DNA from: Aphelocoma coerulescens
Lineage: Eukaryota > Chordata > Aves > Passeriformes > Corvidae
Length of the DNA: 64,000 nt
Direction of reading: 5' to 3'
Assembly: GCF_041296385.1 (NCBI RefSeq)
Contig: NC_091014.1
Coordinates: 12,933,578 to 12,997,577 of the forward strand
In this document: piece by piece, positions 36,425-51,230 of the stretch
Position numbering within the stretch: position 1 is the first letter of the stretch
Layout of the letters: every line of letters begins with the position of its first letter
Notes under the pieces: generated by a model
Databases searched by the model: none
What the model saw: the letters and a program-made list of their open reading frames with translations, nothing else
Told to the model about the DNA's origin: nothing
Position numbers and translations under genes: made by a program

Positions 36425-39064
36425 GTTTTTCATTTTCTTAATGGTCTTTTTTTTTTTCCCTTGTGTATTAGTCTGGAGTCAGGAAGATATTTTTATGGTG
36501 GGTTTTATCTGTGATGTATCACTTACTAGCCAATTCCTCATGTGCAATTTATGCATATACATTAGCAAATTTATCTGTAATGGAAATGAAATGGTAGAGG
36601 GACAGAAATTTTGTGACCAGCTGTATTAAAAGCTCTTTATATAAAAAGCACACTCAGGCTGTGGGATGATACAACTTTCTGTGACCTCCAATCAGCACTA
36701 TTTAGTCTTTGGATTATTTTTTAGCATGTTAAACAAGGCTGATTACACTGACTGTCTTTATGCTAATCTTCAGTGACCAACACATATCATCAAGATCCTC
36801 TTCCCCAAATGATGCTGGTTACAGGATTGTATCTTTTCTCTTCTGAAAATACTTGAGTTCAGTTGTGATTTAGATGCTATACCCTCTAATTCTCCTTGCT
36901 TAACAGATGTAGTACTTTTGCTTGCTCAGAATTATTTTCTTTCAATGAGTAATTAGGAAAATTACATTGCCTTATAATTCACTGAGTACTTTTTCCAAAA
37001 GTGATCACCTCCTAGAAGACATATGTTACTGACAAAATTCAATACAAAGTTTTCACAAAATTCATTCTGTGCTGTTGGAAGTCAGTATTAAATATCTTTT
37101 AAATTGGGAATTTTCAGATGGGACCAGCAAATGATATTAATTAAAGTTCCATAAAGAAATTCTGTAATAATTTTACTGAAAAGTGTAAGCCATAATTGCT
37201 CATGTCACTATTTACATATTCAGCAAAAATTACAGCGCCTCCATCTGTGAATAAAAACATCATCTCCTGACATGCAGCTGTGGCCATTTACTGGGAACCT
37301 GCCTAAAGATGACTCTTATTTCAGAAAAAGGTCAACTACTGCTAGTTCATATAGTATTATTTTTCATTAAATTTTATAAACTAGATTACAGATTGTTTGC
37401 ATAGCCACATACATTGTTTCTTTACCAAAATAAGATTTTAAAACTCTTAGGAATATTAACTATTTTTTTTTTTACTTCCAGTATTAATAAGGCTCAGTAT
37501 CACAGTAAGCCTGTTTTTACAGGATCATGATACTGAGTAAAGAAAGTAAGAGGATTGCATGTATGCATGCAGGACTTATTACAGATGCCATGTACAGGTT
37601 TTAAAAGAACACGTGGCAGAAGGATATTTTAATCTTCTCAGAAAACTCAAAGGGATATAGTTCTGATATTTTTGTGTCTGGTTAGACATTCAGATTATTA
37701 AAATTATTGTATAGGAAGACTTGCCATAATGTCAGTGTAACTATATTAATAAAATAATGAAGTTTTGAAACATATCAGACATTTTGAAACATTTAGATTC
37801 AGATCACTTTTTTATATGTAAATCAACATTATCAAAAACAATGCTGTCATTTTTTCAGAGTGTAATTTTTGTAATCATTAAGTAAATTTCAAAATCCCTT
37901 TCTATATGTGTCTCTATATCTGTATGTGTCCATGTACAGACATGCTCACTTGCTGGACTAAAAACTTCCAGTCCATTATTAAAGCAAAGTTTGAAATGTC
38001 TATTTCCTGTACAAGAAAGAAGTCTTTCCTTTGACACCTAGGGAATAGTGTAAGAACATCCACTATGTGAACATTTTTGTTAAAATCTAACCCAAACCAC
38101 TATCACAGAATTACCTTGCTAAAAGAGTTTAGGACTTTCTTTGTGCCTCTTTAGCACACCAGATGGCTGAGGTATGGATGTTTGCAATAAGAAATGTTCT
38201 TTACTTCACCCTGAACTGTGAAATGTCATTGTGTGCTGATTTCCATGTGCTAAGGGAAATTCCCATCTGCATAAAGTAAATAACTAGTCACTGTACCTCA
38301 GAAAGCCATATTTTCTTTCAAATTTTAGTTTCCATCTTCCTGTAACCAGCTAAAATAATATTTTACTTGTTATTAATGCCTCATAACCAAATTTTTTTCT
38401 TTTCACCTTGTGTTATTTCTGTGCATAACTACTGGTATAACTTTACTGCCATAGCTCTTAGCCAGATAGCATCATAGGGAGTGTATAATAAAAATAATAC
38501 ACACTGTATCAACAGATTTTATATCAAAGAATAGCTTTCATTAAAAGATAACAGCCAAGACAAAGAATTTATCCTTTTTTAACCTTAATAAGCTCACATG
38601 CGCTTTATGTCAATGAAAGGGGATATAAACTGCACTCATATTCCACTTATTCTATAGAAATATTAATTCTGGAAAAAAGCACTTTATAAACTCAGTGAAT
38701 TATTTTGTAGTGAGTATAGCGGGTGTTTCCACATGCAGTTTCATCTTCCAAATAGGCAAGGTAAGTGGGAATCAAGATGCTTTTTCTGTTCCTGTCCCTT
38801 TGAGTTTAGTTCTGATCTCCCTGATACAAGCTGGAAAATTGTGTAGTATGACCTGAGGGAAAATTGCTTATGCCCATGTTTTAAAAGCGCTCACTGTTTT
38901 TGGACGGCTCAACTCTTTACCCTTGAGGGCTGTGCTTCTCTGTGAAAATTTGTTTCATGTAATTTTCCAGCCAGGCAGCTCATTTTCACTCCTCAGTATT
39001 GCATGCAATGCATATTCTTAATGGTTTGCTACTCTCTGAAACTAAGCCACTGTGCCTTCCTCAG
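36425..39064. other. MAGI2 intron between the two linker exons
   Basis: This is a 2.6-kb AT-rich intron. I recognise no transposon or RNA gene. A compact block near 37190-37300 looks like unique sequence, but nothing specific can be claimed. Confidence 0.85.
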
Positions 39065-39305
39065 TTATAGGTCAGAAGTAAAAGCCAGGCAGGATGTGAA
39101 GCCTGACATCCGGCAGCCCCCGTTTACAGACTACAGGCAGTCCTCCACGGACTACCGGCAGCCCCCGCTGGACTACCGGCATCCCCCGGTGATGGATTAC
39201 CAGCAGCCACCGCCGCTTGACTACAGGCAGCCACCCCTGATGGACTACAGGCAGCACTCACCCGACACCAGGCAGTACCCTCTGTCCGAGTACAGGCAGC
39301 CCCAG
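39065..39305 (+). CDS. MAGI2: MAGI2 window exon 6: DYRQPP-repeat linker
   Basis: The exon is 241 bp: one base and 80 codons. It starts YRSEVKARQDVKPDIRQ and ends LSEYRQPQ. Between these lie seven or eight imperfect copies of a D-Y-R-Q-P-P motif, several carrying extra residues such as VM, PPL or LM. The spaced Tyr residues and Pro pairs suggest a disordered arm with possible Tyr phosphorylation or WW/SH3 contacts (inference). The acceptor is CCTTCCTCAG and the donor GTACAA at 39306. The linker is typical of MAGI2 and lies just before PDZ6. The last residue, Gln, is followed directly by the Asp-Phe-Asp-Tyr of exon 7. Confidence 0.94.
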
Positions 39306-40697
<1,392 letters not shown>

Positions 40698-43600
40698 TAG
40701 TGATGGGGTCAAAGAGAAAGCTTTTTTTCACTTCTGATCAGGTTTTAAGGAAAAAGTGCCAAATACCTCTTAAAAAATAAACTCATTCTGAAGGAGTTCA
40801 AGAAATTAGTTGATACATATAGCAGATGTGTGTAGTTTCTTTGCAAATAAGTTTATTACTTCTTGTTGATAATAACTTTGCCTTATTAGAAATTCTTGTC
40901 ATTATTATTTTCACTCAGCAACTTAAAAATCTCAGCCAAAGTTTGATGTTTCTTAGATAATAATAGCATAATTAACATTTGGGTCTCTAATCATGAAAGC
41001 AAAGTGATAACTATATGACATGTATTAGACAACTATGAAACCTAAGACCTCATCTGTATTATTTTATTAATTTTAGCAAGTTGCCTTTGTAGTGTTTGCT
41101 AAATTTCTTTATTGATCTTATTCAATCTTGTCTGTAGGGATCGTGATTAAAAAAAAAAGCAAACACACACTCTATGTAGAAAAAATAACCTAATCAGAAA
41201 TAGAGGCATTTAATCTGTCCAGTTGTGATAAAGACAAGGTATAAACACAACCGGGCTTGCTGATACTTTGTAGTATTGTGAGCACACAAAAAGGAGGAGG
41301 AAAGAAGATAGGCAAGACTACCAAGAATCAACATAAAAAGTTAGTTTTGTATCTAATTAGTGCAGTCGTGTTAAACCAATATTTAATTTTAAAGATGGGC
41401 AATGAAAACTGTGTTCTGTACAGTGATAAGAGCAGATTCTACAAATGTTGTGGTTCTTACACATATTCTGTTTCACTGTCTTAACAATGTGATCAAATTT
41501 TATGTCTTAGTGAAAGAGCACTGTCTTTCTGTGTATAACGGGAATTTTGCTGTGCTTCGAATGACTCTTCACTTGGCCATTTTGTGGAATTACAAAATTC
41601 AGTCAGTCCTCAGTTGTATCATGGAGTGCAAGCCCCTGGCACTGGCAGCAGTGGCAGAAGTAGTCCCTGTGTCAGGAAAGCCAGTGGGGCAGTCAGGCAG
41701 GCAACTGATAACTGAGAAATACTCCCATTGCATTTTTTGTGTGAAATACAGGTGATTTTGTGCTGCAGCCAGAACTTTAGGTTAAGAATATCTTCTCTGG
41801 TCTTTATTCTTTCCTTTACTGTAGCATTATCATTGTCAGTTGCTCTTAATGAGAAGCCATATGCAAGATGTACATTAGTAGCTATAATGTGATTAAAGAT
41901 GGAGAAAAAGTTGTGCTTTTAATAAGCTCTGGAGTCACATATTTGGAGACATATAGCTAAGAATACAGAAAAAAATAAATTAAGAACACCTTTGAAGAGG
42001 ATTAATTTCAAGTAATAACCTGTATTAGGTAGAAAATGAACACTAAAATCTGTGCATCATTTAAACAAACTAGTACTAAGGAATGAAGTTAGACTATCCC
42101 CTCTGTATTTAGCCAAAATATAGAAAGTATTTAACATGAATATGAGGGGATTTTTTCAGTTGCATTAGGAAAAGTTCTGTTTTAATGAATACTGCTAATA
42201 CAGTTGCTAAAATAACTTGGTTTAAAACTTTTTCCCTGTAGTGGCCACAATATGTTATTATTCTGGCCAGATAGTTGTAATTGGGTTTTTTTCTCCCTTT
42301 TAAAAGCATCATTCTTTGGAACCAGTTCTACCATGCATCCTTGTCACTGAGTCTTCTCTTTTATTCTCCTGCTTAACAGACATTTTAACCTGACAAATGG
42401 GTTTGGAACATGAAAGATTCTTATATTCAGTGACCTGTGACTGATGCACAGCAGAAGCTCAAGAAACAGCTTCAAAACAAAAATAGAAAAAAACACATTG
42501 AAGGAAGTATATTACATAGGAATATGGCCAAAGGAAGCAGAGTTCTGTATCCACATCTCCTTTCCTAAGTTCACATCAGCTGTTAACAATGCAGGTTCAT
42601 TCACACTTCTTGGCTGGGAACACCAAGCTGCTTGTGGCACGTCTCCATCTCTCTGTTTCACAGGTGCATCTCTACAGCAAAACATGCAAAAATCAGGGCA
42701 GTGCTTCTTGCTTTAGATGCCATCATCATTAAAGACACGACTCTCTGATCGTAGGCTTTCAGCACTGGGGATAGCAAACCACGCTTTTGTGGTAGGATGT
42801 TATCTGAACTCTTTCCAGCTAAGAGTCCTTCTGATGACCTAGTTGTCTCCATTATTGTTTTGCTTCCTGTTCCCTCCTCCATGAACAGCCTTCTTTAATT
42901 TAACTGAAGCTTTACAGAGAAAAATTGAAGCAGATAACACAAGGTGCAGATCATGCTTATAAAAAGAAATAATGCACATAGCTCCACTGCTATTCTAACT
43001 CACAAAACCAAGAAAAGAAAAATAAAACCAGCTAAGTTGTTAGCAAAAAATAGATCATATAATGAAACATGTTACCTGTAGAGCACTTAGGTGGTGTAAT
43101 AAGCAAACATATTCCACAAATAACATTTTGTGTTCAATCTATGCACACCTAGCAAAAGATCTGATAGAGACTCATTCATGTTGATATAAAGCTTTATTGA
43201 TATAAATTTATTTTACAGAAATAAAATAATCACCTTAAAGTAATAGAACTGAAGCTATATTAGTGGGTTTATAAAATTGTATAATTGAAGAAATGAAATC
43301 TAAAATTAAAGACAGCTCCAGGTAGGGAAGCCAAAGTCTGTATGTTTACTCTGTTAGTGGGCATTGAAAAACCACAGTGATGGGATGAGTCCCAACAGCT
43401 ATATTCCACCTGGACATGTGTTAAAAAATCTGGGAATCTACCACCACAAATTCAAAAGATTCTAAGGTCTAAATAAATGTAAAAGTATTAGTCACTACAG
43501 ATGCAGAGTTTATTAAAATAAAAGCTGTGATTATAGGAAAACATATGTAAATAAAGAACTGGAATGGAGCTATCTCTTGTAAAAGAGAAAAGAATAGATC

Positions 43601-46600
43601 CATAACTGAAGAAGGTAGGTACAGAAGGAGTACAATATGCCAATAATAGGAGCAAAGAGAAATTGAACAAGAAAGCAATGATGAAACAAGATGAAGAAAG
43701 TGACATCAAAATCAGGACATCCTCATGAAAATTTCAGATTGATCTTCAGGCTTTTATGAACTTCAGTGAGACTTGTGAGCAGACAGAGAACAGACTCAGA
43801 ATAAACCCAAGAATGATGATCTTCCACTGGTCCTGCCAAAACTGTCTGAATTTGTAGATATTGATGTAAGAGGAAAAAAAGTTTAATGAAGTTCATTACC
43901 ACATCACCATTTCCAATCATAAGTCCTGGTCTCCCTTCCCACTGGGGATGGCATGCTAGGCATGTTGTGGTTTTTTTGGAAACAAATTCACCAAGGAGCA
44001 ACCCAGTTTAGGATTACAAGATCTAAAATAGTCTTTAATTGCACTTCATGACAGATGAAGCTTTCTACTTTGATTTTCTGCAGAATTCTTCTGGGAACTG
44101 GAAAGGTGGAAGAGCAGTGAGTTGATGTCATGCAGAGTTCATCAGTTTTCCCAGCATATTGCTCTTGTACTCAGGGATCCCCTTCTGCCAGCCTAGATAG
44201 ACACTGCATTAAGTCCCGAGGTTCAACAAATTATTCCCTTAAAAGCAGTTTTAAAACATTCATGGTCTTGTTACACTCAGTCATGGCACCTTCCATGCAC
44301 TGAGACTTTGATTTGAGCCCATAGACTCTGCAGAAAGCCCAGGCATATATCTTAGTTTAACTTGGATTCATCTATCACTAGACATGGGAAGGAAATGCCC
44401 ATCAAAGGACCCAGAGTTTTACAGGAAACTGATTCTTCACATGCATCTTCTGCCCACATAGTTGTTAAACTATTCTCAACCAGTGTTGGAGACCCACAGC
44501 CATAAGTGCAGCTTCATATGAAATCATATGTCAGGTCATACACCACAATTAACTGTGGCAAGATTTTACTGCAATTTATGGATAAGATATATGGTAGCTC
44601 CTCACAGGAGACTGCTGTAAGGGAGAACCTCATCACTACACTGGAATTACATACTGACAATGTATTTTATATAGATATATAAAATGTATCTAATATATGT
44701 AAACACTGAATTCATTCTGACAGCTGAGCAAAGAGCAAGCTCCAATGGTGAATTCTGAAAAACCTATCTATGTCTGTGCTCCATGAGACAAGGACATATT
44801 AAAATAACCATGAAAAAAGTTAAGAGAATTATTAGTGCCTTTGATACTTTTTCCCAGACTGGCAGAGGTCTGAGCATATCAGGATTCCATTTCTTAAGCA
44901 ATCCTAACATCAGGGAAAAACATTGAAACTAGTTGGTGATGGCAATATTAAGAATAAAGCTTCAAGGCTCAGTCTCAGAGTAGGGTGAGAACATGGCTCA
45001 CACACTGTCAGTGACAGTCATATTGAGTTGAATCTGTCACCAGAGACAAGGGACACAAAACAGACAATGTGGAGCACAGTACCCACAGCCTTTGAAGATT
45101 CAGACACTGCTGGAAACAATTTTACAGGCCTATTTAGATAAGGCTCATGCTAACTTATACTTTATTTTTGCCTCATGTTGAGGACAATGATCAGCAGAGC
45201 TCTGCTTGCAGATCTCTATCCCTTCCTATCTTAGAAGGAAAGGGTAAGTTCCTTACTGTTCTCAGGAGAATTGTTAAGCATGGTCGTAGTGTTTGCTAGA
45301 CATGAGATATGATCAACAGATCTCTTATTGCCTTGAATGGTATCTCCAGCAGCCAACATGTTTATTGAAACCAGTGTCAAACAAAGAGCCTGTGGCTGAG
45401 GGCTGCAAAGGTACAGAATAACATGAAATTCTTGAAGAATGAGGGTGAAATGTGCTTTTTTATAGGCAATGTACATCTATGTCATTTTGTCGCTTTGTGA
45501 GTTACATCCTTTTTTTCACATCTTCCTCAAAAGCCATACATCTCATCTCTGACATCTCTAGTTTCATTGTCTTGTCAACTCATTTTTCTCAGCCCTCATG
45601 CACCATTTAGCCCTATCTCCAGCTTCCTCATATCTCCTTATACTACATTATTTTTCTCATTTTATTATAGATTTTTCTTATATTTTTGCAGGACAGACAT
45701 CTGAAATCCAGGCACGGCAGAATTCTATATCTTTCATGCTCTGCACTCCTGCTTTGACTCTTCAGTCTTTTTTCCTGTTTGTTGCTTTTCTGTGGCTTGC
45801 ATCCCTCTTTTTGTTTGAGTTGTACACAGCTGGAGATAAAACCAGGCACAATGGACAGGAGGCTCCTACAGTGTCAATTATGAGCTTCTGCATTGTTGCA
45901 TAAGAGTCTGTGTGGCCTTGCTTGGTTGTTCCAGCTTGCCAAGTGAGCAGCACAGTGATGCTCTCACCAGTAAGCAATCTATGCTGTGGTCAGGTTCATG
46001 GCATTCTGCAAATCAGCACAGTTTGTGTATTTAATAATTTCCCATAATAATAAAGGTCACACTGATCTTATGAAGGTTGTTCAGAAACCTTCATCCACCC
46101 ACACCAAGAATTATTCCTAGCAAAAGGGGAGAGTTGGCTGTTCAAGAACCAGGGGCCAAAAAAGGCAGGCAGAAAGAGAGAGTCTGTCTCTTACTTGGAA
46201 GGAAACAGAACTAAAGTTTCAAATCAGAGAGGACATAAGAACTGCATTTAAAACTACTGTCAAAACCCATGTATGAGGATTCAACAACATTCAAAACTGA
46301 CATTTTCCTCTTTGTATGTGTCCTAAATCATATGTGCAAAAGAGTGACAGAGTGCCTATGAGACTTGTAATCTGGTATTAAATCCCTCTCTTGAGCCATA
46401 AGAGACATTATTTTAATTCCTCTTGGAAAAGTCTGGAGTCCAGGCTTCCGAACAGTAGAGTGGCATGTGATAGTTGGCTATTGCTAACTATGTCTCACAG
46501 AATAAATTCATTACCATTAAGATGCTTCAGGCTTCTCAAAGGAGCAGGTAGTATGTAGGCATCTGGGCTCTGTAAATGCTGTATAACTGTGGAATTTAAC

Positions 46601-49600
46601 AAGGTAACATGAACCTGTCTCCCTGAAGTATGACATTTCCAAACATCTCAAGTCAGGGCACCCCAAAATCAATTATGTTGTTCTGGGTTCGGTGGACTTC
46701 TGCAAAACAGAAGTCTCTCTCTTGTTTTCATCATGTTATTTTTTTCCATTTCACTTTTCATTATTGTTAATGTATTGCACACATTTGGCTTGGTGTTCAT
46801 CTAGTCACTTAATCACTGTGTCCCTTTTTTGGAGCCCTTGATTTCTAGGTTCTTAATAGATCAGTTGTCTGTTTCCACCAAATAAGGAATCATTCCCTTT
46901 CTGGGGCTTGGACATAATACAGCTTCCATAGACGCTTATTTTAAGTCCATATAAACGTGCAAAATATCCTTATTATTTTTTAGTTCCTGTTGTCTTGCAT
47001 CTCAGAGATAACAAAATCCAAGAGAAATGGCTGGGATGCCATGTAATGTCTTGTGAGATTCCCACTGCACAACCAAGTTTTGTACCAGAAACCACGTGCA
47101 GTTCCTGCAATCTCACACAGAGGAACCTTCTAATCTTTGTGATTCTGGTCTCCATGCATTATTGTTGTGTTTCTTCTGTCCCTCCAGGACAAAGTCTTTA
47201 CAGGGTTATCTCAGCTGTTTGTAGCCCTGTTGCTAAAGGAATATGGAAAATGGGTAAATATGAAAAAGCACTGATCAACAGAACTGATTGTTTTCTGTCA
47301 GTGACCATCAAATCAAAGCTCAAAAGGAAGAATGTACAATTTCTTACTCTACAGTAAATGGAAACCTTTGAGAGCACTTGGCCATGCAGACCCCACAATC
47401 TGCACTGGCTCTGCACTTGCTTAGAGCCTCTCCAAGATTTCTTGTTAATGAAGAACAGAGCATCTATTTGGGATGCTCCATCAGTGATTAGCCCCACATT
47501 AAAGGATGATTTCCTACAGTCTGCAGTGGAAAACACTTAAGGTTGCAATCAGTAAGTACAGTTAGCAAGAAGTAGCTCAGCTCAGCTTGAGGGTGATTAG
47601 AACAAAATGTGATAAAAATAAGAGAGAAAGGGTTGTCACACAGTAAAGAGAGTAGGTGACAGATACAGACATTTCTTTATCCAATCAAGAAAGCTGCAGC
47701 AAGGGAATGTTTAATCTTTAATTTCTGCTATAGCAAACTTTGGAATCCTATTTTGGATTGAAAAGAAAGCACAAGACTGACATACTGCTGAATGACTCAT
47801 GAAAATCCCCAGGTTCTCCAGGTCCTAAAAAACAGTGAAGTCTTATGTTCAGAATATTGGAGGAAAGTGGATATTACTGTTGGAAAGCCTCTTGCAAGTT
47901 TCCTCTAGTCACAGCAAACACAAAGGTAGAAGGAGCAGTGATAGGTCCTAAGAGCCAAAAAAGGTCTTCTCCACATGGTGTACTAGGCACAGTAAGGATT
48001 CAGCTGCTGAACCCTTGATGTGAGTGAGGGCTTGAGAAGGCTGTCAGAAACCCCACTGAAAAGTCACTAATATTTGGAATAATCCCACACATCAGGGGCA
48101 GAAGTACATTCCAGGAGCATACAGTGCTCCACCAGCAGCAGCTTGACTTAGGTCTTGTGCACACATCTGGAAGACAAATGCCCATGGAGTGATTCATGCC
48201 AGTCAAGTAGCCCATCTTTTCTACCTAAGTATACACTTACTCTTAAAACCTGCAGCATACCTGGCTTTCTTTATGTAGTAATATAAATCTTACCTTCATG
48301 ATAAGCATCCAGGGAATGTCAACATCGTCATTACAATGGAACAAAAAGACAAAGATATTCTTAGTCTCATCCATTTATTCTGTGATTTGTGATCCATCTG
48401 AACAGCACAGGAAGATGTTAGCTATACCTTCCCACCGAATTGCATGTCCCTTTGGGGTAATCTAATTCACACTCCAATTCCCTACTACATACATCACTGT
48501 CCAACCTCACTTGTAGTAAGACTAGGTGTGATTGATCTGAACTCAGAGAATTCAACTGGGATACTCAAGAGTATGAGCTGGATGCCAGCCTGTGGCAAGA
48601 GGAGCTCAATGCTGGGTTAGTGTAACTGGCAGAACTCATGGAAGAATATATTGACATGCAGACATAAAGCTGATCAACATTCTACTGTCTGCACAACAAA
48701 AAAATGCAAACTAAGGCCCTCAGGAATCCTGAATATATTTTGACAGTAAAAAAGCTTAATAAATCGAGAGTGAATTAACTGTAGGTGAATTATTATTCAG
48801 CATATCTCCAAAAATTTGTATGTGTTTTTTAGAATTTGTTTGCAGAAAGGTAAGGAGAGGTATTCCTCTCACACAATTAACAAAGTATTGCAAAATGTAT
48901 TCAGATTGGCACATTCAAAGCATCCTTGTAGCTTTATGCCTAGTAGCAAAATCTTTCAAGCCAAAAAAAAAACAAGTTAATAATCTTGATAAAAATAGTT
49001 TAGTATTAAATTTTAAGAGTAAAATACTTAGTTGGCAGGCAAGCATGGTATTTAAATCTGGGGGTTATGACATATTTATGAAGGTTTTCAAGTCTAAAAA
49101 ATTAATTAACCCTAACTTAAGAATCAAGAGTGTTAGAAAAAAAATGAGCACACCACATGATGCTGCTCTGTTAACTAAAACATGTTGTCCAGCAACAGGA
49201 GTGACATAGGCATCGACTTCTCTTCTGTGTTTTCCCAAACCACGACAAGTGGAAATTGGGAGAGGTCATCTCTGACAGTAAAAGGATAAAGATATGAGGC
49301 CCATTCCTATGGCCCACCAGCCTAGTATCCTCACTCCCAGGACAAGTAAAAGATGCTTAGAAAAGGAATGTAGGACAAGAATGAAATGATTCTTCACTGT
49401 GTATAACATCCAACACCCTGGCAGCCAGAAGTTTATAGATTTTTCTATGTTAGAACTCAGTATTAGGACTATTTTTTAGCCATTTATTTGAATGTACTCA
49501 TGCTTTTGACATTCCAGATACACTATGCCAATGGATTCCAAGTCTAAATGCTTGCATTGTTTGAAAAAAAACCCTTTTTTTTGTTTGTAGTTACAATATA

Positions 49601-49779
49601 ATAACCTTACTTCATCATTCTCCATATCATTCTTTATTCTACTGAGCTATATCATATCCATCTTTTTCCCATGGAACCTTACCAGTCTATTTCATCTTGC
49701 ATCAAAAGGGAGCTGTTCTTTACCCCTGACCAGCCTCATTGGCCTCTTCCAAACCATTTCTTAATGTATCACATTCATT

Positions 49780-51230
49780 TGGATGTGGAAGCACCAGAAG
49801 AATCCACAGTTTTCAGGATATTGGTGCTCCTAAATGACACAGCCATGGCTTCTCCTTTGCTCTCCACTCTGCCTCTAACAGTTGGTATTCTGTTTGGCTT
49901 TTTGGCTGTGCTGACATTTTCAGCTTAGTGAGCTAAGCACAAGGACTGTGGGATCTGTCTCTTCAGGGGTGATGGCTGACTTAGAGTGATGGTGTAGGCA
50001 GTTTTCCACATGTACTATACTTGGTGCTTAGCACTCAGCACCACTGGACTTCAAATGCTGCTTCAGCACACAGAATTGTGCCATCTCTTTTTAGAGCTTT
50101 TAACTTCAGATTTGGTTATACTGCATGGTAATGTGTCATCTGCAAATCCTATCACCTCTTCCACACACCATTTACAAGTATGCTGAACAGAATAATCACT
50201 GTGGTAAAGTCTTTTGATTGTGAAAATTGACCACTTATTTAAAGCATTTTTTTCCTAGAATTTAATCTCCTGCCTAGAAGACCCTATTCTTTTTCATCCC
50301 ACACCAGAGCCTCTATTGAAGACTTTACTATTAAAAGCTTTCTGAAAATGTCAGTATACTAACCAGATCTCATTTATATATATAGTCATTGAGAGCTCCA
50401 GTGACCTGCAATAGATATGTGAGGAATGGCTTCCCTCTACAATAGCCACACTGACCCTTTCCCACTATATCATCATTATCCATGTGCCAGCTAAGCCTCA
50501 CCATCCTTATTGCTTCCTTCCATCTGCTCAATTGAACATGAGACTCGCTTGGTTACTTTCCAAGACCATTCTTAAAGACTGGTGTCACACTTGCCACTTC
50601 CCATTCCTTTGAAATTCAGCAATTTACTGATTTAAGCAGTAGATTATATCCTACAGCTACTAGTTGAAGCAGCTTCATATCCAAATTCCTTTAGAACTGA
50701 GGATAAAAGTAATCTGCTTCTGGTGGTTTCTCACTATCCATTTCATCAGTCTGTTATAAAATCTTTGCCACTGACCCTGCTGTTGGAGTCAGTTCCTCAC
50801 TCAACCCTGCAGCGAGCAGACCCTCTACAGGAGTTTTGCTGCCCTCCTCTTCAGTGAACATTGATGCAAAGAATTAATCTGTTTTCTGCAGTCTTTTCTA
50901 CCTTGTGCCCAAATTATCTTTTGAGATCTGACAGACTCTGTGCCTCTGGTATGCTTGAAAATACCTTCTTAGATCTGACATTTCAGCATTTTTCCTCCTC
51001 AAAATTTTTTTGTGGTTTTATCTTGTCAGGGTTTATGTTCTTTTCTCTTTTGCTGCATGGATGCAACTTTGGATGACACAATCTCTATGCCCAGGTTTCT
51101 ATGTAGGACCTATAAAAGCAGCTTGTCAGAACTTGAATTTGCTTTTGCCTGATGGGAACTGCCTGATCAAGAAGGCTTCAGAAAATTTTCTTCGTCCTTT
51201 TTCATAGTCTCTATTGGTTCCCATCCCTGA
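49780..51230 (-). mobile_element. Old CR1/L3-type LINE, long antisense fragment
   Basis: Read on the + strand, the segment follows the antisense order of ancient amniote CR1/L3 elements: TTTGGCTTTTTGGCTGTGCT, GTGTCATCTGCAAATCCTAT, CTGGTGTCACACTTGCCACT, ATTGATGCAAAGAATTAATC and CAGGGTTTATGTTCTTTTC, evenly spaced. Together they cover more than a kilobase of the ORF2 region between the endonuclease and reverse transcriptase and into the latter. All frames are broken. Family assignment is by pattern recall; borders are approximate (49780 could be 49640). Confidence 0.65.

Noticed and set aside
48820..49209. 129-codon open frame rich in Lys and Leu
   Set aside because: AT-rich intron sequence with no family resemblance.
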